DNA of 64,000 nucleotides from assembly GCF_030123325.1 (NCBI RefSeq), contig NZ_CP126106.1, forward strand, positions 2,756,001 to 2,820,000, written 5' to 3'. Source of the stretch: Peribacillus simplex (lineage in GTDB: Bacteria > Bacillota > Bacilli > Bacillales > DSM-1321). Each line of letters begins with the position of its first letter. Within the stretch, counting starts at the first letter, position 1. The translations under genes and the position numbers were made by a program. A model generated the notes under the pieces. That model was not told the DNA's origin. It ran no database searches and was given only the letters and a program-made list of their open reading frames with translations. Below, piece after piece: positions 51,360 to 60,518 of the stretch.

Positions 51360-53162
51360 ATGATGATCACTTTTCCCAAACCTGATGTTGAGCAATTTTT
51401 ACGAACCTTTTCCATTGCTGATTTTGCTGTAAGTCCAGATGAAAAACATCTGGTTTTCAGTACCAATTTGAGCGGCAAGTATAATTTATGGGGAATGGAT
51501 TTGCCAAACTCTTTTCCTTATCCGCTTACATCCATTGATCAGAGCTGCCAAGAGCTGATATATGATAAGAAGAGCCGGTTTATAATTGCTGGTTTCGATC
51601 AAGACGGTAATGAAAATACCCAGTTTTACGGGGTTCCTTTGAATGGCGGGACAATGAAGGAAATCGTCCATCATGAAAATACACGTAATTTCATGCCAAA
51701 ATTATCGAATGACAGTAAAAAGCTCTATTACACGACATCCAGAGGAAATCCTACCTTTCTAAATTCCTATTGTTTAGATTTAGAATCAGGACAGGAAAAG
51801 CTAGTACTGAAGGGGAAAGACGCAGCTACCTATTTATTTGGCTTCAGCCCAGATGAAGAAACCTTACTTTACTATAAACACTTTGCTAATACATATACCC
51901 TTCTCTATGCAAAAAAAGGGAACGAAGATATCCTGCTCACTCCGCCATCCGAGAAACAACACACAGTGAATGATGGTGTTTTTGTTTCGGATTCGATGAT
52001 ATATTTATTGACTGATTATGATTCGGACTTTACTTATTTGGCTTCATACAACCTTGAAACAAATAAATTCAGTAAAGTTAAAGAATTGGAGAATGAGAGT
52101 TTTACTGCCATTAAATATAGTAAAGAGAATCAACTATTATATATAACCAGTCAAAAGGGTGTAGAGGATCAATTATATGAATTCAATCTGCAAAATGAAG
52201 ATTGGAGAAATATCCCCGTGCCGTGCAGCGTCATTAATAAACTTGAGGTTGCTGCATCTGGCACGCTATACTTATTTGGCATGAGCGCAACAAGGCCTCA
52301 TAATATCTATAAAAAAACAGGTGATGAGTGGGTATCATTAACCAAATATACAGTTCCTGGCGTCGATTCCGATGATTTGGTTGAACCGGACATCATTACA
52401 TACCCTTCCTTTGATGGCCTGGAGATCGAATCGTTATTTTTTAGGGCAAAAAGGGAAAATGACAATGGTGAAGTCATTTTTTGGCCACATGGAGGTCCTC
52501 AAGCGGCAGAACGGAAGTCCTTTAGGGCATCATTTCAATTTTTCCTGAATCACGGTTACAGTATTTTTGCGCCAAACTTCCGCGGTTCTACTGGTTATGG
52601 TTTGGAATTCACGAAAATGGTGGAAGGAGATTGGGGAAATGGACCAAGACTTGATAATGTAGCCGGCCTTGATTGGCTCATTAACCAAGGGCATGCACAA
52701 AAAGGTAACATTCTATTGATGGGCGGAAGCTTCGGAGGGTATATGGCACTTCTGCTACACGGACGACATGCGGATTATTTTAAAGCGGTTGTCGATATTT
52801 TCGGACCATCCAACCTCTTCTCATTTATCAATTCCGTTCCAGAAGAATGGAAGCCAGTCATGGATCAGTGGGTAGGAAATCCGGAAAATGATAAAGAAAA
52901 ACTAATCGAGTATTCGCCAATCACCTATCTAGAATCCATGATAAAGCCAATGCTTGTCATTCAAGGAGCAAACGATCCCCGTGTCGTCCAATCAGAATCA
53001 GATCAAATCGTTCGGGCGTTGAAGGATAAAGGAAGAGATGTCGATTATATGCTTCTGGAAGATGAAGGACATGGATTTTCCAAAAAAGAAAATGAAATTG
53101 CCGTCTATCAAAAAATACTCACATTCTTAAAGCGATTCACAGCAGTAACAGAAAAGGTATAA
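51360..53162 (+). CDS. S9 family prolyl oligopeptidase / acylaminoacyl peptidase
   Basis: The protein is 600 aa. Residues about 20-340 form a beta-propeller (repeats such as FAVSPDEKHLVFSTN, YLFGFSPDEETLLY). The catalytic alpha/beta hydrolase part has WPHGGPQA, FRGSTGYG, MGGSFGGYMALLL (Ser about 456), IQGANDPRV (Asp) and DEGHGFSKKEN (His about 570). It is cytoplasmic (no signal peptide) and would cleave short or blocked peptides. GAGGGG precedes the ATG. It is monocistronic with its own terminator. Confidence 0.9.
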   Translation: MMITFPKPDVEQFLRTFSIADFAVSPDEKHLVFSTNLSGKYNLWGMDLPNSFPYPLTSIDQSCQELIYDKKSRFIIAGFDQDGNENTQFYGVPLNGGTMKEIVHHENTRNFMPKLSNDSKKLYYTTSRGNPTFLNSYCLDLESGQEKLVLKGKDAATYLFGFSPDEETLLYYKHFANTYTLLYAKKGNEDILLTPPSEKQHTVNDGVFVSDSMIYLLTDYDSDFTYLASYNLETNKFSKVKELENESFTAIKYSKENQLLYITSQKGVEDQLYEFNLQNEDWRNIPVPCSVINKLEVAASGTLYLFGMSATRPHNIYKKTGDEWVSLTKYTVPGVDSDDLVEPDIITYPSFDGLEIESLFFRAKRENDNGEVIFWPHGGPQAAERKSFRASFQFFLNHGYSIFAPNFRGSTGYGLEFTKMVEGDWGNGPRLDNVAGLDWLINQGHAQKGNILLMGGSFGGYMALLLHGRHADYFKAVVDIFGPSNLFSFINSVPEEWKPVMDQWVGNPENDKEKLIEYSPITYLESMIKPMLVIQGANDPRVVQSESDQIVRALKDKGRDVDYMLLEDEGHGFSKKENEIAVYQKILTFLKRFTAVTEKV

Positions 53163-53201
53163 TCCGCATCAAAATATTTCATTTATTTACCCTTTAATCG
53201 G

Positions 53202-53246
53202 AAACCCTGCCACTCACGTTCAAAGTGATGAAGCAGGGTTTTTATT
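53202..53246 (+). terminator. Rho-independent terminator
   Basis: AAACCCTGC pairs with GCAGGGTTT across a 22-nt loop, followed by a T run. Confidence 0.75.
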
Positions 53247-53400
53247 TGAAAACCGGATGTCATTTTAACTTTCCAATAGGGCATGTATATAAAATCCTGA
53301 CATTTAAAATTCAGAATTCCGTGAATAAACTCTGGTAATCTAGTCATAAAGTGCAATATAATAAACGGAAAAAGTTTTTTGATAAACGGAGTTGATCGCA

Positions 53401-54758
53401 TTGCCACGGGAATTATTGTTATACATACTCGTAGTTATAATGGCAGGTGTTTTAAGCTTGTTCCTATGTTTATTTGCACAGTTAAGGATCAAGGAGGCAC
53501 CTGGAGCAAAACCCTATATTCTCGTGACATTATTGTCTTCCATTTCGCTTTTTCCTATGCTTTCGAACTTTCCAGTACATCTTTGGAACAAATCATATTT
53601 TGGTTAAGGGTCCAGTACTTGGCCTTACCATTCATACCAGTATTCCTTTTGTTGATGTGCCTTGAATATGTCGGGCAGAGAATTAAGAAGGTCTGGCAAT
53701 ATGCACTCTTCATCATTCCGTTCATCACCATTTTCATGCATTATACAAATGACCTTCATCACTTGTATTACAAATCAATGGAATTGAGAAGCGATAGTCC
53801 TTTTCCAATTATTAAACTGGTGGGGGGCCCTTGGTTTTACATCCACTCCCTTTTCCTTTTTTTATGTGTCATGTTAAGTATAATCATATTGCTAAAGCAG
53901 GTGAAAAAATCCTCATTCAGATTCAGGATGCAAATATCAATGATGGTGGCAGGTCTTATTATTCCTGTAATGGCAAATTACTATTATATAAATGGATTAA
54001 GCTCATATGGTATCGATCTTGGTCCTGTATCCATGAGTATCACGTTTATCTTTCATGGTGCGGCACTTTTGACTTTTCAAATGTTCAATGTAGCCCCCAT
54101 CGCTCGGGAAACAGTCTTTGAAAGTATGAAAGAGGGCGTCATCGTTTTAAATCAACAGGGTTTGATTGTTGACTATAATCATGGAATGCGCAAAGTCATC
54201 CCCATGTTGAATGAACATTCCATAGGTAAATCGATTACAAGTCTGCTAAATGGGAATCATCGTCTTAGGGAAATAATCGACCTTAAGCAAGACAGTGATT
54301 TTAATTGCAGCCTAAATGGTAATATGGTACATTACCATATTGGTTTTTCACCTGTGCTCAACAAAAGTAACCTTCCTATCGGACAGATCATCACTTTCGC
54401 CAACGTAACTGAAAGAGTTCTAATGCTGGAAAAGTTGAAACAACTGGCCAGCTTGGACGGATTAACCCAAATATTGAATAGAACATTTTTCATTAATAAA
54501 TCGGAAATGTTATTCGATGCTCTAAACATGGAAGGCGGCAATATTTCTGTCATCATGTTCGATATCGATCATTTTAAAGATGTAAATGATACATTTGGAC
54601 ATGAAGCAGGGGATGTGGTCATAACGCTTGTTGCAAATACTGCAAAGGAGCACATTCGGGAGGGAGATCTATTGGGACGTTATGGTGGTGAAGAAGTTAT
54701 CATATGTTTGCCGGATACCGCTTTAGCCACTGCATATGAGTTGGCCGATGCGTGCTGA
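53401..54758 (+). pseudogene. Frameshifted and 3'-truncated membrane GGDEF protein
   Basis: The gene starts at the TTG at 53401 (GGAG upstream; PRELLLYILVVIMAGVLSLF). After about 50 residues the frame changes in a T5 run (53549-53553) where T6 would restore it, continuing as AFELSSTSLEQIIFWLRVQY. About seven membrane helices (7TM sensor) are followed by a PAS-like segment (EGVIVLNQQGLIVDYN) and a GGDEF domain with LDGLTQILNRTF, IMFDIDHFKDVND and RYGGEEV. The coding sequence stops at YELADAC, lacking about 50 residues of the cyclase fold. The active site reads GGEEV rather than GGDEF/GGEEF. The gene is therefore dead or inactive. Confidence 0.8.
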
Positions 54759-54760
54759 AG

Positions 54761-55435
54761 TTAAAAAGACCGGGCAAGACGGAATCCTAGGTCGTCTATG
54801 CAAAATGCCGGATGGCTGCGCCGACGACATGAAGCTCCACAACCCCTGGCATCCTCAGCCCAGCTACCTCCTCGAAAAATACGGTAGGTGCCGTACACTT
54901 GTTCATCATATAAATCCCAGCACCATTCCCAAGCATTCCCTAACATATCATGCAGCCCCCATGGATTCGGTTCCTTTGTTCCTATTTCATGGATTTTGCC
55001 TCCTGAATTTTCGTTATACCAGGCAATGTTATTCAGCTCTCCATATCTATAACCAGCAGTCCCAGCTTTACATGCATATTGCCACTCTGCTTCTGTAGGA
55101 AGTCGAAAACCGTTTGATTCCCAATCACAAACAATGTTTTCACCATTAATAGAATAAGACTCTCCCAGTCCAGCTTTCTGTGAAAGTAGATTACAAAAAG
55201 AAATGGCATCATACCAAGAAATATTTACAACAGGTTTTAGATCTCGATCAAAAGAATTAGGTGATTTATTTGTAATAGTATAGTAGAAATCCGTAGTAAC
55301 AGGATAACGGGCAAGAAGAAATGGTCTTATTTCAGCTTTCCATTTGCTATTAATTCTATCGTCCCTTAATTCTATTTCTCCCCCAGGAATTTTCACCATT
55401 TGACAGTCAATGTAACTCTGTATTTCCTTTGACAA
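54761..55435 (-). CDS. SUMF1/formylglycine-generating enzyme family protein
   Basis: The protein is 224 aa from the TTG at 55435, with GGAGGGA 5 nt upstream. MVKIPGGEIELRDD starts the domain; RPFLLARYPVTTDFYYTITN, VNISWYDAISFCNLLSQKAG, GFRLPTEAEWQYACKAGTAG, WGLHDMLGNAWEWCWDLY and RIFRGGSWAEDARGC are standard family motifs, ending GFRLARSF. True sulfatase activators need a Cys pair near the end; Cys residues exist here (CGASC) but their alignment is unclear, so an EgtB- or PvdO-like role is also possible. It lies tail-to-tail with the truncated GGDEF gene, only 2 bp apart. Confidence 0.75.
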   Translation of the reverse strand: MSKEIQSYIDCQMVKIPGGEIELRDDRINSKWKAEIRPFLLARYPVTTDFYYTITNKSPNSFDRDLKPVVNISWYDAISFCNLLSQKAGLGESYSINGENIVCDWESNGFRLPTEAEWQYACKAGTAGYRYGELNNIAWYNENSGGKIHEIGTKEPNPWGLHDMLGNAWEWCWDLYDEQVYGTYRIFRGGSWAEDARGCGASCRRRSHPAFCIDDLGFRLARSF

Positions 55436-55728
55436 TCTACTCCCTCCAAATAATCGTAATATTACAAATTTTACCATAATCAGAACTGTTAAATCAAAAC
55501 AAATATAGATTCAAATAAGTACAAAAACCACCGTTTTTGAAGAAGGTATGCTTGTAATGCAATTAAGATAGGAACACATTTATTTTTTTCTTGGTGCATG
55601 AACTATCATGCGGGAAGGGAGCAGGCTTAAGCTTCATGACCCCCATTTAATTAATATTAATAAGTGTGCAGGTTTTGGAATACAAATTATAAGTGAGTCT
55701 CGATACTTTTAATTATGGGGGAGAGCGA

Positions 55729-56526
55729 ATGAACGAGTTTTTGGAGAAAACAGCAAGATACGAGCATCGGTTTTGGCTGCAAATCTTAGGAGACCATGGC
55801 AGGTTCATCCATGAGTCTTTAGCTCCGGTTGAAGTGGAAAATATTGAAATTGCATCAGAATTCATTCAAATTTTTGATACTCTCCTTGGTAAAGCCAATT
55901 CGGAAGAGATTTCGCAACTTACTGCCATGGCAGAAAAAGAGGCATTAAGATTTCGTGAGTTTAAGCTAAGCCTACTTAAAGAACATCTGGTGGGTAAAAT
56001 AAAAATACATCTTTCACCTTCATTCATTAATCATATGGTGAACGAATTAGAAGAATATTTAAGATTATTGAAATACTTCAATTCAAATCAAATGCCGCCT
56101 GTTTTCCATGAACTTCATCATCATTTGCTTTGGCTTTTAGATGCAGCTGGGCATGCAAGTGCAATATCATCCAATATGGATGAAGTTGAAAAAAGATTAA
56201 AGGAGAAAAGTGACCATTATAAAAAACATTTTAATGATTTTTATTTAAAAGCTGTTGAAATGGCTGGATATTTACGTACCAATCTGTCAACATTCCCAGC
56301 ATTGGAAAAAATGAATCAGGACGTTACATTGGAAATTAAATTCTTTCAGCACTTTCTGCTTGAATTGGAGGAGCTTGACCTTAGTGCGCAGGCTCTTGGA
56401 ACGTTTTCACCATTAATGGCCGATCATATGTGGCGTGAAGAATGTTATTATTTAACGAAACTCGCTGAATCGACAGACACGGAAAAGCCTAACTGCGATC
56501 CAGCGAAACCAAGGCTAGTGGAATAA
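55729..56526 (+). CDS. DUF2935 protein
   Basis: The protein is 265 aa from the ATG at 55729, with GGGGGAGAG just upstream. It is almost all-helical with two repeated hemerythrin-like halves: EHRFWLQILGDHGRFIHESL near the N-terminus and FHELHHHLLWLLDAAGHASA in the middle, each with His/Glu residues suited to a di-metal site. This is the DUF2935 pattern of Bacillus and Clostridium. Metal binding is inferred; the role is not known. It is monocistronic. Confidence 0.75.
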   Translation: MNEFLEKTARYEHRFWLQILGDHGRFIHESLAPVEVENIEIASEFIQIFDTLLGKANSEEISQLTAMAEKEALRFREFKLSLLKEHLVGKIKIHLSPSFINHMVNELEEYLRLLKYFNSNQMPPVFHELHHHLLWLLDAAGHASAISSNMDEVEKRLKEKSDHYKKHFNDFYLKAVEMAGYLRTNLSTFPALEKMNQDVTLEIKFFQHFLLELEELDLSAQALGTFSPLMADHMWREECYYLTKLAESTDTEKPNCDPAKPRLVE

Positions 56527-56589
56527 AAAAGTGGACCATAGAGCCCTTTCTATAAAAGGGGCTCAAATCTGCTGAATGTAACTTCAAAC

Positions 56590-56676
56590 TCAGAATAACT
56601 CTTCGAAGAAGCGTTCAGTCATCTTGTCTTTCTGAGCTTTGCCTGGTTTAATACGTTTTTCTTGGTTGGTTAACAT
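56590..56676 (-). CDS. Possible 28-aa ORF
   Basis: ATG at 56676 opens MLTNQEKRIKPGKAQKDKM then TERFFEELF and stops. The peptide is charged and looks like real protein, but no ribosome binding site is present, so it may be a fragment. Confidence 0.25.
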   Translation of the reverse strand: MLTNQEKRIKPGKAQKDKMTERFFEELF

Positions 56677-56769
56677 TACGAGGTGTAATTTTTTAAGGAA
56701 GTTAATTCCTATCCTTATGTTATACTAAAAGAACTAAAATCAATTATAGAAGTATAGGAGTGCTAAAAG

Positions 56770-57420
56770 ATGTTTGGAAATCCTTCCAATTTGACAGATG
56801 GCATTTATTTTGGAGAATCGTTACCACAACAAATCGCTAAACACATTTTAAAAAAAATCATTGAAGGGGAAATAGAAGCTGGAGAGAAAATCGTCGAAGA
56901 AGACATTTCCAAGGAATTGAATACGAGCCGTGCACCAGTACGCGAAGCCCTTTATCTATTGCAGGTTGACGGTATTGTTGAGAGGATGCCGAGGCGGGGA
57001 ACGATCGTCAAGCCATTTTCACAAAAGGAAATCATTGAATATAATGATGTTACGATCGGGCTGATCCAGATGGGCATTGAATTTTCCCAAGGAAGGTGGC
57101 ACGAAGAGAATAAGCAATCTTTACGAAAGCATTTGGAAAGTGCAACGGATGAGTGTGTGAAAAGTAATGTAATCGAGTATCAAAAAAAAGCTGAACAGAT
57201 ATTTCGATATATTTTTTCAATCGCTAATAACAAAGCATTATCAAGATTTTTTGAGGAAGCCAGTCATATCCTCATGGTTTTTGCCCAAAGTCAATGGAAT
57301 ACAGAAACGATGGAAAATTTCCATTTCAGATTAAAAATGTCTATTGAGGCCATTATCGAAGACGATTTCGTTAAGGCAAAAAATGAAATTAATGAAGCTC
57401 TGAATCGTGGAGTGATGTAG
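56770..57420 (+). CDS. GntR family regulator, FCD (FadR) subfamily
   Basis: The protein is 216 aa. The winged helix lies at about residues 15-80 (EIEAGEKIVEEDISKELNTS, RAPVREALYLLQVDG, GIVERMPRRGTIVKPF). The C-terminal all-helical FCD ligand domain follows. TAGGAG precedes the ATG. It lies 114 bp upstream of three dehydrogenase genes on the same strand, with a perfect palindrome between, so it almost certainly controls them. The ligand is unknown. Confidence 0.9.
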   Translation: MFGNPSNLTDGIYFGESLPQQIAKHILKKIIEGEIEAGEKIVEEDISKELNTSRAPVREALYLLQVDGIVERMPRRGTIVKPFSQKEIIEYNDVTIGLIQMGIEFSQGRWHEENKQSLRKHLESATDECVKSNVIEYQKKAEQIFRYIFSIANNKALSRFFEEASHILMVFAQSQWNTETMENFHFRLKMSIEAIIEDDFVKAKNEINEALNRGVM

Positions 57421-57442
57421 AGTCTTTGACTCTAAAGCCAAA

Positions 57443-57459
57443 TTGTCGACAATCGACAA
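57443..57459. promoter_or_regulatory. GntR/FCD operator
   Basis: TTGTCGA-CAA-TCGACAA is a perfect 7-bp inverted repeat, the size and form typical of FCD regulators (TNGTnnACNA-like). It overlaps the -35 box of the SDR promoter, so the regulator would repress. Confidence 0.65.
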
Positions 57460-57474
57460 AAACAATGTTATGAT
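57446..57474 (+). promoter_or_regulatory. Promoter of the SDR operon
   Basis: TCGACA (57446-57451) and TATGAT (57469-57474) with a 17-bp spacer. Confidence 0.5.
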
Positions 57475-57533
57475 GTAATCGTATTCAAACAAGAATATCA
57501 TCACCAAGATCAAAGGGAGAAAGGGAGAATATT

Positions 57534-58322
57534 ATGCAAGCATTTGATTTTACAGAAAAAGTAGCAATTGTTACCGGCGGCGGCGGGGGTATCGGCCGGG
57601 CAGCTTCTATTACACTTTCAGATAATGGAGCCAAAGTGGTTGTTGTAGACCTTTCTGAAGAGGCTGGCATGTTAACGGTAAATGAAATCAAAGAAAAAGG
57701 CGGCGAAGCGAAGTTCGTTAAAGCCGATGTTACAAATGAGGACGATATAAAAAATTATGTAAAAAAAACGATAGATTCTTATGGGAAAATCGATATTTTC
57801 CTGAATAATGCAGGGTGGGAAGGCAAAATCATGCCTCTTGTCGATTATCCTACTGAAGTTTTCGATCAATTAATGTCAATAAATGTACGCGGCGTTTTCT
57901 TGGGTTTGAAACATGTATTGCCCTATATGATTGAACAAAAAAGCGGGGCGGTCGTAAATACAGCATCTGGAGCCGGTTTACTCGCAACGCCAAACATGGT
58001 GGCATATGGTGCAAGTAAACATGCGGTTCTTGGAATGACGAAAACTGCTGGTGTCGAAGTTGCTCCCCATGGTGTACGGGTGAATGCCGTCTGCCCAGGT
58101 GTCGTCAACACGGCTATGATGCGGTCGATTGAAAGCGGATTTGGTCAAGGTGATTCCGCGGCAGCTGAAACGGCTAGAAAACAATTGGAAGCAACGACTC
58201 CGGATGGTCGGTATGCTGAGCCTCAGGAAATTGCAAATCTAATGATGTACTTAGTATCAGATCTTTCCAGCCACATTACAGGTCAAGAACTTGTAATCGA
58301 CGGCGGGGCCATTTTAATCTGA
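57534..58322 (+). CDS. SDR family oxidoreductase (1 of 3)
   Basis: The protein is 262 aa. Cofactor loop TGGGGGIGRA (residues about 14-23), Asp after the second strand (VVVDLSEEAG, suggesting NAD), NNAGWEGKI, the catalytic Ser in NTASGAGLL and YGASKHA (YxxxK). The end ELVIDGGAIL is typical of 3-oxoacyl reductase-like SDRs. AAGGGAGAAAGGGAG precedes the ATG. First gene of the repressed operon; likely oxidises an alcohol or hydroxyacid. It shares the NNAGxEGK motif with the third SDR. Confidence 0.9.
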   Translation: MQAFDFTEKVAIVTGGGGGIGRAASITLSDNGAKVVVVDLSEEAGMLTVNEIKEKGGEAKFVKADVTNEDDIKNYVKKTIDSYGKIDIFLNNAGWEGKIMPLVDYPTEVFDQLMSINVRGVFLGLKHVLPYMIEQKSGAVVNTASGAGLLATPNMVAYGASKHAVLGMTKTAGVEVAPHGVRVNAVCPGVVNTAMMRSIESGFGQGDSAAAETARKQLEATTPDGRYAEPQEIANLMMYLVSDLSSHITGQELVIDGGAILI

Positions 58323-58356
58323 TAAGCAATAAACTTTATTATAGGGGGACGAATAT

Positions 58357-59109
58357 ATGAGTTTAAAAGGAAAAGTCATAGTAATTACAGGAGCAGCCAG
58401 CGGAATTGGAAAGGAAACGGCACTTAAATTAGCTGAACAGGGAGCTATTGTCGTAGCGGCTGATTACAATGATGTTGCTGCTAAAGAAACGGCTGAAGCC
58501 ATTCAACAAAAGGGAGGCACGGCTTCTTTTGTGAAAGTGGATGTAGCTAAAGCGGAAGAAGTGGAAGCGATGGTAGAAGCTGCAGTTGCCAATCATGGCA
58601 CCATCGACGGCATTTTCAACAACGCTGGAATTGGACTAGTAAAACCATTTTTAGAGATGGATCCAGAGTCTTACCACAGAGTCGTTGATGTTGACCAACA
58701 CGGCGTTTATTATGGCATGTATTATGCAGCAAGGAAGATGGTGGAGCTTGGGGTAACAGGCGCAACAATCGTCAATACAGCCTCAATATATGGGACGATG
58801 GTTTCTATCGGCAGCTTTAATTACCATGCTGCAAAAGCTGCAGTCATTGCCATGACTAAATCTGGAGCAATTGAACTTGCGCAATTTGGGATTCGTGTTG
58901 TCGGTGTTGCACCAGGTTTTATCGAAACGCCGATCATTGGTGATGATCAAGAGTTCCTGGACAGTTTGGCACAACTTCATATGAGGAAAAAATTGATTCA
59001 GCCAGAAAAAGTTGCTGAAGTTGTAATGTTCTTGTTCTCCGAAAAAGCGGATGCCATTAATGGACAAGTCATTCCTGTTGATGATGGATTCTTAAGCTTT
59101 AAGGGGTAA
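58357..59109 (+). CDS. SDR family oxidoreductase (2 of 3)
   Basis: The protein is 250 aa. TGAASGIGKE is the cofactor loop, VAADYND again suggests NAD, NNAGIGLVKP, NTASIYGTM carries the Ser, and YHAAKAA is the YxxxK motif. The end QVIPVDDGFLSF replaces the usual DGG with DDG. AGGGGGA is 9 nt upstream of the ATG; it is 34 bp after the first SDR. It is less like the other two, so it may act at a different step or as a partner subunit. Confidence 0.9.
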   Translation: MSLKGKVIVITGAASGIGKETALKLAEQGAIVVAADYNDVAAKETAEAIQQKGGTASFVKVDVAKAEEVEAMVEAAVANHGTIDGIFNNAGIGLVKPFLEMDPESYHRVVDVDQHGVYYGMYYAARKMVELGVTGATIVNTASIYGTMVSIGSFNYHAAKAAVIAMTKSGAIELAQFGIRVVGVAPGFIETPIIGDDQEFLDSLAQLHMRKKLIQPEKVAEVVMFLFSEKADAINGQVIPVDDGFLSFKG

Positions 59110-59161
59110 TCATTATTATTAATTAAATTTTCCAGATATCTTAAAAAGGGAGTTTTGACAT

Positions 59162-59947
59162 ATGAACAAACGATTCGATGGCAAAGTAGTAATCATTACA
59201 GGTGCAGGATCAGGTTTAGGACAAGCAGCCGCATTGGAAATGGCTAAAGAAGGAGCTAAACTTTCATTAGTTGATTTAAACGATGCATCTTTGGAAGCAA
59301 CAAAAAAATTAATCTTTGAAATTGCACCAAATTCAGACGTGCTTCTGATCACTGCAGATGTATCGGATGAAGAAGCAGTAAAGAACTATGTGGACCAAAC
59401 AGTCAGCAAATATGGAAGAGTCGATGGTTTTTATAATAATGCGGGTATCGAAGGTAAACAGGCACCTACAGCTGAATACGATAGCAACGTTTTCAACAAA
59501 GTAACGGACATCAATATTAATGGTGTATTTTATGGCATGAAATACATCCTGCCAATCATGAAAGAACAAGGATCAGGGGCAGTGGTGAACGTTGCTTCTG
59601 TAGGCGGAATCCGTGCGGTTCTTAACCAAGCTGCGTACGTTGCAAGTAAACATGCTGTAGCAGGATTAACAAAAACAGCTGCCATAGAATATGGTCAATA
59701 CGGAATCAGCATAAATGCCATTGCACCAGGAGTAATCTTAACAGCGATGGTAGAAGGTTCATTCAGACAAATAGGCGGGGAGAATTGGGAAGAAGCAATG
59801 GCGGATTTCGTCAGTATGAATCCTAAAAAACGCTTTGGTAAACCTGAAGAAGTCGGCCGTTTAGTCGCTTTCTTATTATCAGGGGAATCAGAGTTCATCA
59901 ACGGGGTAGTCATTCCGATTGATGGCGGACAATCTTCACAATACTAA
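59162..59947 (+). CDS. SDR family oxidoreductase (3 of 3)
   Basis: The protein is 261 aa. TGAGSGLGQA cofactor loop, LVDLNDASLE (NAD preference), NNAGIEGKQAP, VASVGGIRA with the Ser, and YVASKHA (YxxxK), ending VVIPIDGGQSSQY. AAAGGGAG precedes the ATG; it lies 52 bp after SDR 2. A terminator follows, closing the operon. Three successive SDRs under one GntR regulator suggest stepwise oxidation of a polyol, sugar or sterol-like compound. Confidence 0.9.
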   Translation: MNKRFDGKVVIITGAGSGLGQAAALEMAKEGAKLSLVDLNDASLEATKKLIFEIAPNSDVLLITADVSDEEAVKNYVDQTVSKYGRVDGFYNNAGIEGKQAPTAEYDSNVFNKVTDININGVFYGMKYILPIMKEQGSGAVVNVASVGGIRAVLNQAAYVASKHAVAGLTKTAAIEYGQYGISINAIAPGVILTAMVEGSFRQIGGENWEEAMADFVSMNPKKRFGKPEEVGRLVAFLLSGESEFINGVVIPIDGGQSSQY

Positions 59948-59952
59948 TTAAC

Positions 59953-59987
59953 AAAGGGAGTGGCAGCATTAGGTCACTCCCTTTTAA
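59953..59987 (+). terminator. Terminator of the SDR operon
   Basis: AAAGGGAGTG pairs with CACTCCCTTT, followed by T residues. Confidence 0.8.
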
Positions 59988-60088
59988 TGGTATTATTTAT
60001 AGTTAATGACCAAATGTAAAAATCCGTTTATAGTCTAAATGCGAACCTTTAGAATAGATTAAAGAAGTTCAAAATTGATGAACTCATT

Positions 60089-60110
60089 AAAAAAACGCCA
60101 TACAAGGCGC
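60089..60110 (-). terminator. Short terminator of the 51-aa gene
   Basis: CGCC/GGCG stem (60096-60109) with a U7 tail on the minus strand. The stem is short, so strength is uncertain. Confidence 0.5.
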
Positions 60111-60136
60111 TTAACAAAATTTCAAGAAACCAATCG

Positions 60137-60292
60137 TCATTTTTCTTTATCATGAAGTTTATCTTCATATTCAGTTTCCAACATACCATACAGACCATTC
60201 ATTTCTTGTTCATCAGGATCTGCCCCAAACTCATTTCTATTTTTTATCTTTTTATCATCAAGGATTTCTCCTTTATCATTTTTCCTATCCAT
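60137..60292 (-). CDS. Small acidic hypothetical protein
   Basis: The protein is 51 aa with GGAGGTGA 6 nt before its ATG, an excellent start signal. It is very charged (MDRKNDKGEILDDKKIKNRN; EFGADPDEQEMNGLYGMLET) and probably disordered. It resembles small soluble Bacillus proteins, but I cannot assign a family. A terminator lies just after. Confidence 0.6.
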   Translation of the reverse strand: MDRKNDKGEILDDKKIKNRNEFGADPDEQEMNGLYGMLETEYEDKLHDKEK

Positions 60293-60518
60293 ACATATCA
60301 CCTCCACACAATAGTGTGTCTCATTATCTGAAAAAACATACGCTGAGTGACCAGGTCTTTTTAAGCTTTCTTGCGTTTATGTTAAGAGTTAAAAATAAAA
60401 TACTAATTCAATGCTAGTAATCTATTTTCTAGAACATTTAATTGGTATTCTAAATAGTTATTACTCTTACTATTTGTTAAAATATAAATATATAACTTAG
60501 AGATAACGGAGAGAGATT

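Noticed and set aside
53831..55098. Plus-strand frames overlapping the GGDEF and SUMF1 genes
   Set aside because: They are shadows of the two genes; the strong protein motifs are in the frames already annotated.
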